Shown here: in pieces, positions 18,893 through 27,362 of the stretch | Position numbering within the stretch: the first letter of the stretch is position 1 | Layout of the letters: each line of letters begins with the position of its first letter | Origin: Laspinema palackyanum D2a | GTDB taxonomy: Bacteria > Cyanobacteriota > Cyanobacteriia > Cyanobacteriales > Laspinemataceae | Length of the DNA stretch: 64,000 bases | Direction: 5' to 3' | Assembly (NCBI GenBank): GCA_025370845.1 | Contig: JAMXFF010000021.1 | Location: 62,001-126,000 of the forward strand | Position numbers and translations under genes: made by a program | The notes under the pieces: model-generated | The model's input: only the letters and a program-made list of their open reading frames with translations | What the model was told of the DNA's origin: nothing | Database searches by the model: none

Positions 18893-20605
18893 TTAATCGT
18901 TGATCATACACTGAGATTGGACGACCCACAAATCTCCCGTGTTAAACACCGTACAACGGGCGATCGCCTCCGCAACAAACGGCAGATTTCCCGCTTCCAA
19001 CGAGGCGATCGCCTGATCCGCCTCCGGTTGATACTGTTGCAACCAGCGATTTCGGGAAAAATACCCCGGTTCAAACGCCGATTGCTCAATTAACCAAAAG
19101 TCGATGCCATACTGTTCAATCACCCTTTGCACCACTATTTTATCCCCACTATATTGAGCGCGAATTACATCCCGCATCCGTTGACTAAATTCGCGATAAT
19201 ATCCCTGATGATAAGGAATTGCATATTCTCGCCCGATTAAAATAGACCGATGGGAAAATGTTGGTAAATTATTCGCTTCCCCACTTAAAGAAGCGATTAA
19301 AATATCCTGGGGTTGCTGTTGGAAAAACTGATACAAATTGGGCAAGGGTCCCGGACGATAATTCGTGCGTGGAAAACTCGGCGTATAGTTGGGATAAAAA
19401 ATTAAGGCGACGGTGAAAACTAGGGTCATGCCTGCTGCAATAACCGGTTGAAACTGCCCAGAAAACGGTGTTAAAACCTCTAATGCCCAATCTATCATAA
19501 TGGCAATCAGAATTCCCGTTGCTATGGCTAAAATAATTCTAAAACTATGTTCAATATACCGACTGGGTAAATGTAACCGGAATAACACAGAATGGGCCGC
19601 AAAAAACATCAAGACTGCTGCCAACATTAGGTTTTTTAATAACTGCAATGCGGGAGAAAGTTGAAAAACCAATGGAAACCGGGCGGGATAGCGACAAACC
19701 CAGGGTAAGAAAATTCCCAACCAAATCAGCGGAGGTAATACAGGGGGGAGAATTCCCGATCGCTCTCCAATTAACCAAAAATAAAAGGGGTTTTCATGGT
19801 AAAATGGATTCCTTCCCCCCGGCCATAATTCTGGGGAAGTCACGGCGTCAGCAGCGGTTAAAACTGGACCATATTCATTAGTTTTCAAAGCATAAGGCAA
19901 CATCACCGCAAAGGCTACAGCTAAACCGATTCCTGAAAACAGATAATCCCGCCAATTGGGAGACAGAGAAATCCGCCCGGATTGCCAAGAAACTAGACGC
20001 AGGGCTAAGATTGCCGAAGCGATGAATACATACTGGGGATAACAGAGTCCCAAGAGGGCGATCGCTACGCAACTGCCTACTAACTGATTTCGAGATAAAT
20101 AATAGAGAAATCCCACAAACAGGGGATATAAAAAAGCCCGAGGAGTTGCGGAAACTACATCAAATTTCATCCATAGACTTTGATTGAGCAAGACACTACT
20201 GATAAATGCAGCCAATGGGACCGGAAACAACTGTAAGGTTAATCCAAAACAGTAAATTGTCGTGATAATGGCTAGGGCGATCGGCAACAACTTACTCAAC
20301 AATAAGGGTTCAATTCCTAACAGTGCCATCCCGCGATAAACCGCCGTATATCCTGACGGTGCCACAGATTGAAAATAATCCGCAATATAATCCCCCGGAA
20401 ATAAATTGGGGTCCAAAAATCGCTGCATCCAAAAGACGTGCTGCCTCGCATCATCCTGAACGATATATTCACCATTAAAGGCTTTTTGCAGTACCATTGC
20501 TCCATAAATGGCCGCAAAAGTCAAGCTCAAACTGAACCAAAAGATAACAACAGGACTGAATTGATGGGAAATAGGGGCAGTTAGGAATTTGCGTAAATAA
20601 TTCAT
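18893..20605 (-). CDS. Polytopic membrane protein, GT-C glycosyltransferase-like (paralogue A)
   Basis: 570 aa. Aligns along its full length with the two downstream paralogues: VVIFWFSLSLTFAAIYG as first span, QDDARQHVFWMQRFLDPNLF loop, SVAPSGYT, SRYIEHSFR, and YGIDFWLIEQSAF. The C-terminal CTVFNTGDLWVVQS end is also shared in form (CTVFQFDKLAVLDS, CTQFETGDFVVLQA). Membrane location is clear from hydrophobicity; catalysis is inferred only from the GT-C-like topology and acidic first loop. It lies 45 bases downstream of the flippase-like gene and 68 bases upstream of paralogue B, consistent with one transcript. Confidence 0.72.
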   Translation of the reverse strand: MNYLRKFLTAPISHQFSPVVIFWFSLSLTFAAIYGAMVLQKAFNGEYIVQDDARQHVFWMQRFLDPNLFPGDYIADYFQSVAPSGYTAVYRGMALLGIEPLLLSKLLPIALAIITTIYCFGLTLQLFPVPLAAFISSVLLNQSLWMKFDVVSATPRAFLYPLFVGFLYYLSRNQLVGSCVAIALLGLCYPQYVFIASAILALRLVSWQSGRISLSPNWRDYLFSGIGLAVAFAVMLPYALKTNEYGPVLTAADAVTSPELWPGGRNPFYHENPFYFWLIGERSGILPPVLPPLIWLGIFLPWVCRYPARFPLVFQLSPALQLLKNLMLAAVLMFFAAHSVLFRLHLPSRYIEHSFRIILAIATGILIAIMIDWALEVLTPFSGQFQPVIAAGMTLVFTVALIFYPNYTPSFPRTNYRPGPLPNLYQFFQQQPQDILIASLSGEANNLPTFSHRSILIGREYAIPYHQGYYREFSQRMRDVIRAQYSGDKIVVQRVIEQYGIDFWLIEQSAFEPGYFSRNRWLQQYQPEADQAIASLEAGNLPFVAEAIARCTVFNTGDLWVVQSQCMIND

Positions 20606-20650
20606 AGTTAAACAGCAGCGATTTCCGGGAAAATCAATTGTAGAGGATTC

Positions 20651-21598
20651 CTAACGATTTTGGGTGCGGAGGGTGGATAAATATCGCTCTAAGAACGGTA
20701 ATCCTGCAATTGCTGGGAGCAAATAACGAGCGGTACAGAGTAATCCCAAAGCGGCTCCTGTTGCCTCTCCAAAATAGGGCTGATAAAACAGAATTAATGC
20801 GGCATCTCGGGTTCCGACTCCGGCAAAGGTTAAGGGCATTAAACCGGCAAGAATCGCTAAGGGAGAGAGGGCGAGGTTGGTTAAAAATGGGGTCCAGGCA
20901 TTGAGGGCGAGAATAAAAAACCAAATTTGTAAGAGATGGCAAAACCAGAGGAAAATAGAAGTAAGCGTAACCGTCACCAACCGACGGCGATCGCCCCAAA
21001 AGTAATCGTGCATTTCCCCCCAAGAAAAGCGCAACTTATCCAGCTTTATTTTAATCTTTTTCGGAGCAAACCGGGAAGCTAGTCCAAAACAGACTCGCGC
21101 AAATCGAGGAGAACTTAACAATAATAACCCGACGATTAATCCCCCGGTAACCCCCGTTGTCATCGCCCAAAATAGAGCATCTTTCGCGGGATATAAGAGC
21201 AAGCCAAAAACGCACCATAAGAGTAGGGAAAGCAAATCACAGGCTTTTTCAAACACCACCAAAGATAGGGCCAAAGACCCACTCAAATGGCCGCGATCGC
21301 GCATAAAATAAGCCTTAGCAATATCCCCCATTTTCGAGGGTAATACCATATTTAACACACTAGAAGCCAGAATCAACCGATTTGCCTCGGGAAAATCTAG
21401 CCCTGAACTCGCTGGTGCAAGCTGCTGTAAACGCCAACTGGTAATCGCCACCAGGGGGACAACCATGCCCAAACTCACCACCATCCAGAGGCGATCGCAA
21501 TTTTGGAACACCTGAACCAACCTGGGAAAATCAATTTTCCAGTAGATCACCGCCAGAATAAGCAAGCTAATCGTCAGAGAAATCAGTCGTTTCATCAA
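20651..21598 (-). CDS. Flippase-like membrane protein (LPG synthase TM domain / UPF0104)
   Basis: 315 aa with about eight membrane helices. Blocks typical of the lysylphosphatidylglycerol-synthase transmembrane family are ITSWRLQQL, ASSVLNMVLPSKMGDIAKAY, VVFEKACDLLSLL and the late MPLTFAGVGTRDAALI. The soluble aminoacyl-transfer domain is absent, so it is the stand-alone form thought to move lipids or lipid-linked sugars across the membrane. Either of two adjacent ATGs (21598, 21595) may be used. As the first gene of the cluster with three GT-C-like proteins, it suggests a lipid-linked glycan pathway. Confidence 0.82.
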   Translation of the reverse strand: MMKRLISLTISLLILAVIYWKIDFPRLVQVFQNCDRLWMVVSLGMVVPLVAITSWRLQQLAPASSGLDFPEANRLILASSVLNMVLPSKMGDIAKAYFMRDRGHLSGSLALSLVVFEKACDLLSLLLWCVFGLLLYPAKDALFWAMTTGVTGGLIVGLLLLSSPRFARVCFGLASRFAPKKIKIKLDKLRFSWGEMHDYFWGDRRRLVTVTLTSIFLWFCHLLQIWFFILALNAWTPFLTNLALSPLAILAGLMPLTFAGVGTRDAALILFYQPYFGEATGAALGLLCTARYLLPAIAGLPFLERYLSTLRTQNR

Positions 21599-21762
21599 TC
21601 GGTAATTAAGGGTAAGTTGCAGGAATTAAATAGATCACACCTAAGCGTTATAGGCATCTTCTGTGCTTTCACTCTCCTGCTGATCATAGCTTGTAATAAT
21701 ACTGCCAATGTCATCGGCAACAATATCTACTTGTTCAGATTGGGCCTAAAATGAAAGGTTGA

Positions 21763-22008
21763 TCAGACATTTTCAATCCCTTCCCAAACTTCGGCGATCG
21801 GGATAGTTTGTCCAGACATCGCTTCGTGCCAAGCTTGCTGAAAGTTCTGTAGAAGCGCTGCCTTGGGTTCCTCCTCTTCATCGATTTCTGAGGGTTCAGG
21901 AATCAAAACAATCACTTTAACTCGACTATTTTTATCAGTAATGAGGGGATAATCTAAAGTCAGTTGCCCCTGTTCATCAATCGTTGCCATAACCTTGAGT
22001 GCTTTCAT
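21763..22008 (-). CDS. Small RelN-type antitoxin-like protein, no toxin partner
   Basis: 81 aa from ATG 22008, which has AAAGGAGCC just upstream; the open frame extends a further 28 codons upstream without supporting signals. The N-terminal MKALKVMATIDEQGQLTLDY and RVKVIVLIPEP form the beta-rich dimerisation/DNA-binding half seen in RelN-type antitoxins of cyanobacteria; the acidic, helical C-terminal half (EEEEPKAALLQNFQQAWHEA) would normally bind a RelE-like toxin. No toxin gene follows: the next minus-strand gene is the flippase, 165 bases on. It is therefore an orphan antitoxin or a remnant. The family name is from memory of similar sequences. Confidence 0.68.
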   Translation of the reverse strand: MKALKVMATIDEQGQLTLDYPLITDKNSRVKVIVLIPEPSEIDEEEEPKAALLQNFQQAWHEAMSGQTIPIAEVWEGIENV

Positions 22009-22268
22009 GTTGGCTCCTTTCGTAAGTAGTAGTACCGCGTCAATCCCAATGCCTGGAGGCAATAGGTGATAGCGGACTCCCAAGTGCATCACAGGATAAT
22101 GAACCTAACGCTTGTGTCAATCATCATAGCCGATTTATCGTCGGGTCAATTTGTGCAGGGTTCAATCCCACCCTAAGTGTCACGGCAATTCATAAATTAC
22201 CCCGACCAGACGCCGGACTCAGAGTCATGATATAGTAATAAATGAACCCTACCCTGGCAGGAGTCATC

Positions 22269-22997
22269 ATGTTAGCTACCTCCCCCCCTTACACCATCAC
22301 TTGGGAAAAGTTGCCCGATGATTTTGTGCTGCCTGATGATCCAGTGGATAACATCAATCAACCGACTCTGGCAGCAGCCTTAACCGAAAGTTTGGAGTTA
22401 GCGGAAAAACTCCCAGAGACTGCTCTAACTCCCACTAATTACGGCATTTGTGCCACCTTCAATGGCAAAATAGTCGTCAAAGCCCCCGATTGGGCCTACA
22501 TTCCTCATATTACCGTTAAACGCTCGGAAGTCGAGCGGAGTTATACCCCGCGACTGCAAGGGGAAATTCCCACCCTCGTTTTAGAGTTTTTATCAGAAAC
22601 TGAAGGGGGAGAATATTCCATCAAACCAACCTATCCACCGGGAAAATTCTTCTACTACGAGCAGATTTTGCAGGTTCCAAACTATGGCATTCTTGACTTA
22701 GAGAGTGGGATATTAGCACTGTATCGCTTAGGAGAAAACCAGCGGTATCAACAGGAGTCCGCCAATGAAGAAGGCCGCTATTGGATACCGGAAATGCAGC
22801 TATTTCTAGGAGTCTGGCAAGGACAACGAGAAAATCGTTCCGGATACTGGCTACGCTGGTGGGATGAAGCGGGCAATTTACTTTTGTGGCGTAATGAACG
22901 GATTGAACAGGAACGCCAACGGGCTGAACAGGAACGCCAACGGGCTGAACGATTAGCGGCTCAATTACGGGCTGCGGGAATTGAACCAGAAGAGTAG
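22269..22997 (+). CDS. Uma2 family (DUF820) endonuclease-like protein
   Basis: 242 aa from ATG 22269, preceded by GGCAGGAG; an in-frame ATG at 22242 has no such site. The PD-(D/E)XK nuclease-like core is seen as PDWAYIPHITV, PTLVLEFLSETEGGEYS, the region of the acidic residues and lysine (EYSIKPTYPPGKFFYYEQILQVPNYGIL), and a C-terminal strand-helix. The C terminus is a short charged coiled coil with a direct repeat of RAEQERQ, then RLAAQLRAAGIEPE, typical of cyanobacterial Uma2 proteins. The family is hugely expanded in cyanobacteria; its biological role is not known. A second member lies at 57784-58350. Confidence 0.87.
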   Translation: MLATSPPYTITWEKLPDDFVLPDDPVDNINQPTLAAALTESLELAEKLPETALTPTNYGICATFNGKIVVKAPDWAYIPHITVKRSEVERSYTPRLQGEIPTLVLEFLSETEGGEYSIKPTYPPGKFFYYEQILQVPNYGILDLESGILALYRLGENQRYQQESANEEGRYWIPEMQLFLGVWQGQRENRSGYWLRWWDEAGNLLLWRNERIEQERQRAEQERQRAERLAAQLRAAGIEPEE

Positions 22998-23198
22998 TTT
23001 TAGAGGGGTGTGTTGGGTGTTTTTTAGTTAAGAAAACCTGATTCAAAACTCCTAATTCCCAAGCAGTGATAAGTTTTTTGAATATCCCAACCACTCCTTT
23101 TCTTGTCCGTAATCCCTTTTTTTTCATGTTTGACCGAAGTCTCCATCACCTGAGTTAAAATAACAAATAGAAGCTTAACTAATTTAGGAGAATAACCC

Positions 23199-23519
23199 AT
23201 GAGACAACTTTCTGACACCGATCGCACGCCCCGACTCGGCAGAGTCTTTCCAGATAGTAACTACACTCCCGAAGAACTAGCCCAACGCAAGGCAGAAAGC
23301 AAGGCATTAATGCAACGGTGTGATGCCATTTTTGAGGGAGTCAAATCTAATCTGATAGACCAGTTCTACGACTGGTTTATGGTCATTGAGCCAGAAAGTG
23401 GTGACTACTTCATCGACGAAAATGAAGATGGGGCAGTACAGAAAGCACATGAAAAATATCCGGAAACTGCCTGTGTTATCTACTGTATCAATGAAACTGG
23501 AGCCTGTTGCAGAGTATGA
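23199..23519 (+). CDS. Conserved small hypothetical protein, first gene of a two-gene unit
   Basis: 106 aa, soluble, acidic. ATG 23199 follows TTAGGAGAATAACCC, a good ribosome-binding site. Nothing in it matches a domain I can name: the middle (YTPEELAQRKAESKALMQRCDAIFE) is helical and the C-terminal half (YDWFMVIEPESGDYFIDEN) is likely beta. The TGA stop overlaps the ATG of the next gene, a retropepsin-like protein, so the two are co-translated. It may be a partner, inhibitor or substrate of that protease; this is inference from the overlap only. The pair's arrangement resembles a toxin-antitoxin cassette, but no antitoxin motif is recognised. Confidence 0.75.
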   Translation: MRQLSDTDRTPRLGRVFPDSNYTPEELAQRKAESKALMQRCDAIFEGVKSNLIDQFYDWFMVIEPESGDYFIDENEDGAVQKAHEKYPETACVIYCINETGACCRV

Positions 23520-23881
23520 TTGATGGAGAATTTAATAGAAAGGGAGAATTAGTCTTTGACATGGGTTTAATTGCTGCCGATCGCACTCATTGCCCTGTTA
23601 GAGCAATTCTCGATACGGGGTTCAATGAGTGGTTGCTGATTAATAACAAAGATGCGGAGAATTTGGAATGGTTGCGTCAGATTGATACCCGCAAAGCCCG
23701 CACAGCAGGAGGAACAGTAATTTTGAATCGCTACGAGGGAATCGTACTCTTAGATGAAGAGGAATGGATCGTTCCCGTTTTAGGAGGAGACGAAATTAAA
23801 GACATTCTTTTAGGTGTGCGGTGGTTGCAATATAAACGGCTGGTTGCCGATTTTGCCGCAGGGGTGCTGACATTAGGGTAG
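23516..23881 (+). CDS. Retropepsin-like (clan AA) aspartic protease
   Basis: 121 aa from ATG 23516, which overlaps the previous stop as ATGA. The single-domain retroviral-protease-like fold is suggested by RAILDTGFNEWLLINN, the DTG catalytic triad, and later hydrophobic strands EGIVLLDEE, WIVPVLGGDEIKDILLGVRWLQ, the last resembling the I(I)G(R) block after the flap, then a final VADFAAGVLTLG strand. Such proteins act as dimers, each giving one aspartate. Stand-alone copies are common in cyanobacteria and often sit beside small genes, but their substrates are unknown. The upstream frame extends to 23507 but has no start signal of its own. Confidence 0.75.
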   Translation: MIDGEFNRKGELVFDMGLIAADRTHCPVRAILDTGFNEWLLINNKDAENLEWLRQIDTRKARTAGGTVILNRYEGIVLLDEEEWIVPVLGGDEIKDILLGVRWLQYKRLVADFAAGVLTLG

Positions 23882-24044
23882 GTGTCGGTGCGATCGCTAT
23901 TTTATCCGCCACAAGCATGACTGATTGACCCGTACATGAAAGCTGCGATCGCCCCAACTACTAGCCAAACATTAAACTTTCCCAAATAACCGCCTTATTC
24001 TGAGAAAATAGAGGAGTAAGCCGTAAAATAACCCCCTTAAAAAT

Positions 24045-24617
24045 ATGGATGCTAACGAACTACTAGAACGGTATGCTGCTGGCGAACGAGATTTTCGCGA
24101 TACGGACCTGTTTCGGGCGGATCTGAGTAATGCGGAGTTGAGTGGTGTCAGTTTCTTTCGCACGAGCTTGTTTGGAGCGAATCTATTTCGCGCTAAACTG
24201 ATTGGGTGTGATTTCTTCCGGTCTACCCTAATCGGGGCGAATCTCTATTGTGCAAATCTCAGTGGGGCAAATTTGACCGGCGCAAATTTGACTGGCGCGA
24301 ACCTCAGTGGTGCAGATTTAAGTGGTGCGGACCTCACGGATGCAGACTTGGGAGGTGCGGACTTGAGTTATGCCACGTTGCATTATACGGACTTCACGGG
24401 TGCGAACTTGTTTCGGGCGATGTTGGTAGATGCGAAGTTGAATCATGCCAAGTTGGTGCGGGTTCGCTTGCGGGGTGCGAATTTGAATGGTGCAATTATG
24501 GAAGGGGCGATTTTGTCGAAGCTGATGGGTATTTCGGAGGAGGAAAAACAGGATCTGATTGATCGCGGTGCAGTCTTCCAGGAGTTAACAGAAGCAGTTC
24601 CCTCCCCGATCGCCTGA
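24045..24617 (+). CDS. Pentapeptide-repeat protein
   Basis: 190 aa. A short helical N terminus (MDANELLERYAAGERDF) leads into pentapeptides A(D/N)LxG from about residue 20 to 155, with phenylalanine-rich early coils (FFRTSLFGANLFRAKLIG) and a regular middle ([19 protein letters not shown]). The C-terminal tail (GISEEEKQDLIDRG) is helical. It ends 60 bases before the convergent bioU gene, and the spacer between them is a hairpin made from two HIP1 sites. No enzyme activity can be proposed. It is not closely similar in composition to the pentapeptide protein at 13649, so a recent duplication is unlikely. Confidence 0.87.
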   Translation: MDANELLERYAAGERDFRDTDLFRADLSNAELSGVSFFRTSLFGANLFRAKLIGCDFFRSTLIGANLYCANLSGANLTGANLTGANLSGADLSGADLTDADLGGADLSYATLHYTDFTGANLFRAMLVDAKLNHAKLVRVRLRGANLNGAIMEGAILSKLMGISEEEKQDLIDRGAVFQELTEAVPSPIA

Positions 24618-24631
24618 CTTAAGCAAACTCG

Positions 24632-24670
24632 GGGGCGATCGCACTTCAACACTCACCCGGCGATCGCCCC
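24632..24670. terminator. Hairpin between convergent genes built from two HIP1 sites
   Basis: Arms 24632-24642 and 24660-24670 (GGGGCGATCGC and its complement) are perfect over 11 bases with a 17-base loop, placed between the stops of the pentapeptide gene and bioU. No T-run follows on either side, so intrinsic termination is uncertain. Confidence 0.5.
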
Positions 24671-24677
24671 ATCGGAC

Positions 24678-25694
24678 TTACTGAACAAACAACGGCATCA
24701 CTTCCGCCGCTGTTAATAATCCGTAAATCCCCCGTTGGTGCAAGCGCACTCCGGCTTTCAAATACCCAAACGCAGGACCGCAAACATTCGCCGCCATACT
24801 GGTTTCATCCCCTAGGGTAAAGGTATGAGTCGAAATTTTCCCCTCGAAGGTGCGACCTGTAATTTGGACATTGGTACTTAGCGGCTTTTTGGGATTGCGG
24901 GTATCTACAATCCCGCCAACGGTGACGCGATCGCGCGAACAAATTCCCGCCAATTCCAACATGATATCATCGGCGTGTTCCATGTTTTCCAGGGCCAATT
25001 TACCATCGGTGCGATCGAGCAACGCTTCCACTTCGGCATCGCTCATCGCCATCGCCTGAGCTACGGTATAACCCGGAATATGGGCAATATCTTCGCGAAT
25101 CGTAGCGCGATAAGCTTCCCAGTTGGCAATCCCGACGCCGAAGGTAATTTTCACGCTATGGATTTCCGCGTAACTTTGGGCGGCTAAAGCAGCAGCAGCG
25201 GTTAATAAGCCGGGGGTGGCACCACAGCCTGTCATGTAGGTAATCCCGGCTTTTTGTAAGTCATCCTGGAGTTCGAGTAACTGTTCAACGGCGCTAGTGC
25301 GTTTGAGCGCATCCACTAATACGCCACGCCATCCCGACTCAATAAATTGTCTCGCCACCGATGCCATGAAGGTATTGGGGAGGTTGGGTAATGCGAGGAA
25401 ATACCCATCCACATCCGCTTGAGAAATTAATTCGGCGATGCTGTCATTACTGAGGATGCCACCGGGTTCGAGGTAGCCGAGGGACCCCTGTTGATGGTAG
25501 GTGGTGATGCAGGCATCGGGATTTAAGCCTTGGGAATTGTAGGCATATCCTTCTTTATCGGCAGCAGCCACCCAGAGGGTTTCGCGTTTCGGGGCGAGGA
25601 TGCGCGCGGCAGCTTGTCCTAAGCCGCCAAACCCGAGAACACCGATGCGGAGGGGGTTTTGGGTTGGGGAGTGGGGGGTTTGCGGGTTACTCAT
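24678..25694 (-). CDS. bioU: BioU-type (S)-8-amino-7-oxononanoate synthase, saccharopine-dehydrogenase-like
   Basis: 338 aa. An N-terminal Rossmann motif [16 protein letters not shown] (17-32) binds NAD(P); the rest follows the cyanobacterial saccharopine-dehydrogenase-like family now known as BioU, which replaces BioA in biotin synthesis. BioU is a single-turnover enzyme that donates the amino group of its own lysine; in the Synechocystis enzyme this is Lys124, and Lys131 in VDALKRTSA here is the likely equivalent given about seven extra N-terminal residues. Further conserved-looking parts are [15 protein letters not shown] and [22 protein letters not shown] 25694 follows AAGGA. No other biotin gene is in the window. 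The function is assigned from recollection of the family. Confidence 0.78.
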   Translation of the reverse strand: MSNPQTPHSPTQNPLRIGVLGFGGLGQAAARILAPKRETLWVAAADKEGYAYNSQGLNPDACITTYHQQGSLGYLEPGGILSNDSIAELISQADVDGYFLALPNLPNTFMASVARQFIESGWRGVLVDALKRTSAVEQLLELQDDLQKAGITYMTGCGATPGLLTAAAALAAQSYAEIHSVKITFGVGIANWEAYRATIREDIAHIPGYTVAQAMAMSDAEVEALLDRTDGKLALENMEHADDIMLELAGICSRDRVTVGGIVDTRNPKKPLSTNVQITGRTFEGKISTHTFTLGDETSMAANVCGPAFGYLKAGVRLHQRGIYGLLTAAEVMPLFVQ

Positions 25695-26219
25695 GGGGGA
25701 TTCCTTGAATTAAACAGATTCTCATTATCTAACGGAAGTTGAGCAGCAGCACGGTTTCTGGGGGGAGATGGGCGGGAATTTGTAAAGAATTATGAATGTG
25801 AAAACTGGGGCCAGACCTATCAGGATTTTTATGGGGGAGCATCAATTGTGTCAATGTTTCCAGACGGATACACCGGGCTTGGCAAGGGGTGAAGCGGCCT
25901 GACTGTAGCGGAATCGCCTGGATGGGGGCGGGTTAGAAATGGCCGGGACTCAAGGGGATGCCTCTCCAGATTTGGGAGTGGGGATCACTTGACTACTCCC
26001 TCAACTTAGGGGAAACTTAGCAAATATTGAGTGATTTACTCTAATCGGTAATAAATTTTGTTAAGGTATGACTCAATATAATTCGATTGGTCACAATAAG
26101 TTAACAGGACTTGCCAAACTGGGCAGTCTAGGATCCCCGAATTGACCCAAAGGCATGACTGGCCGTGCTAGGGATTGCTCGCGGATGAATTAAAACCACC
26201 TAAAAAGCAAACCAAACTC
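25695..26219. other. Intergenic region before the DUF2997-ycf35-ferredoxin operon
   Basis: About 525 bases, divergent spacer. A perfect TATAAT stands at 26077-26082, 138 bases before the DUF2997 start, but its -35 box is not convincing. I saw no open frame or hairpin of note. Confidence 0.4.
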
Positions 26220-26429
26220 ATGGAAACACTCGAATTTGTCATCTATCCCGATGGTCGAGTGCAGGAAAAAGTCACTGGCATTGTCGGTGCATCCTGTGCA
26301 GAAGTCACAGCGGCGATCGAAGCCCAACTGGGACAGGTCCTTGTTCAGGAGAAGACTTCGGAACATTTTGCCCAAGTGGTAGAACTGTCCCAGACTGCAA
26401 CCGCCCAGGCGAGTTGGAGTGAGTGGTAA
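26220..26429 (+). CDS. DUF2997 family small protein
   Basis: 69 aa from ATG 26220 (the frame extends 15 codons upstream without a start signal). METLEFVIYPDGRVQEKVTGIVG followed by CAEVTAAIEAQLGQV is the DUF2997 signature: a two-stranded sheet with PDG turn, a conserved G-x-x-G-x-x-C and a helix. Family members sit beside Ycf35 and a ferredoxin in cyanobacteria and plastids. The biochemical role is unknown. The single cysteine at the helix start is notable in a gene set with an iron-sulphur protein. It is 76 bases upstream of ycf35 and co-directional. Confidence 0.82.
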   Translation: METLEFVIYPDGRVQEKVTGIVGASCAEVTAAIEAQLGQVLVQEKTSEHFAQVVELSQTATAQASWSEW

Positions 26430-26505
26430 ATTTTTGTAAAACTGCAATTTAACTGTTTCTGGTCCCTTTTGATTCACCATTGTTAGCACAAGAGAGTCAT
26501 CAACT

Positions 26506-26892
26506 ATGTCACATTTCAGCCAAATTAAGACCCAAATTCGCAATCTGACTTCGTTGCAATCGGCGTTAACGGAGTTGGGAATTGACTGGAAATCCGGGCC
26601 GACGGAGGTTCGGGGTTATAAAGGACTAACCCATGACGCCGAAGTGGCGATCGCCCAAGAGAATGGGTATGACATCGGGTTTGCTTGGAACGGCGAAGAA
26701 TATTCCCTGGTTGCTGATTTGCAATATTGGCAGCAACCCTGGACGGTGAATCGGTTTCTGAATGAAGTTACCCAGCGCTATGCCTTTCACACAGTGGTGA
26801 ATGAAACGGCGAAACAAGGGTTTCAAATTGCTGAACAGCAAAAAAATGAGGATGGTTCAATCCGGGTTGTCTTGCAACGTTGGGCAAGCTAA
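26506..26892 (+). CDS. ycf35: Ycf35 family protein (DUF1257)
   Basis: 128 aa. MSHFSQIKTQIRNLTSLQSAL and the later QYWQQPWTVNRFLNEVTQRYA are the typical Ycf35/DUF1257 blocks; the protein is encoded in some red-algal plastids and in nearly all cyanobacteria. Soluble, no cofactor motif. The function is unknown. Its TAA overlaps the ATG of the following ferredoxin by one base (TAATG), so expression of the two is coupled. ATG 26506 is the only sensible start. Confidence 0.9.
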   Translation: MSHFSQIKTQIRNLTSLQSALTELGIDWKSGPTEVRGYKGLTHDAEVAIAQENGYDIGFAWNGEEYSLVADLQYWQQPWTVNRFLNEVTQRYAFHTVVNETAKQGFQIAEQQKNEDGSIRVVLQRWAS

Positions 26893-27362
26893 TGGAAGAG
26901 TTTTCTGAGTTCTCAACCCCCGAAACTCCGGACCGTTCGGGTCTCGAACCGGAGTTAGGTGGCGCGTTACGGGATGCCCCGGAACGTTCAGGTTTGGAGC
27001 CAGAGTTAGGCGGCGCATTGCGACAAAATGGCGTCTATGTGGACGAACCGACTTGCATTGGCTGCAAACATTGCGCTCATGTGGCGCGAAATACCTTCTA
27101 TATTGAGGAGGATTATGGACGTTCTCGGGTAGTTCGCCAGGACGGAGACCCGGAGGATGTGATTCAAGAGGCGATCGACACTTGTCCAGTGGACTGCATT
27201 CACTGGGTGGATTACACCGAACTGAAGCAACTGGAAAAAGAGCGATTGTATCAGGTGATTCCCCGAGTGGGATATCCGGTGGAACAGGCGGTTTCCATTG
27301 TGGGGACACGCCGGAAGAAAGAAGTGTCTAAGCGCAAAAAAAAGAAGCCAGTGAGCGACTAG
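26892..27362 (+). CDS. [4Fe-4S] ferredoxin with extended termini
   Basis: 156 aa from ATG 26892. The single-cluster motif is CIGCKHC...CPVDC around residues 57-105, placing four cysteines for one [4Fe-4S] cluster; HVARNTFYIEEDYGRSRVV lies between. The N-terminal 45 residues hold a tandem duplication of RSGLEPELGGALR; both copies are well kept, with synonymous differences in the DNA, so the duplication is old or recoded. The C terminus ends in a lysine-rich tail (KKEVSKRKKKKPVSD). It is translationally coupled to ycf35. Electron partner unknown; the operon suggests the three proteins act together. Confidence 0.87.
   Translation: MEEFSEFSTPETPDRSGLEPELGGALRDAPERSGLEPELGGALRQNGVYVDEPTCIGCKHCAHVARNTFYIEEDYGRSRVVRQDGDPEDVIQEAIDTCPVDCIHWVDYTELKQLEKERLYQVIPRVGYPVEQAVSIVGTRRKKEVSKRKKKKPVSD

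Noticed and set aside
17097-18929. Longer start for paralogue B at 18929
   Set aside because: It would overlap the previous gene and the extra 35 residues do not align with the paralogues.
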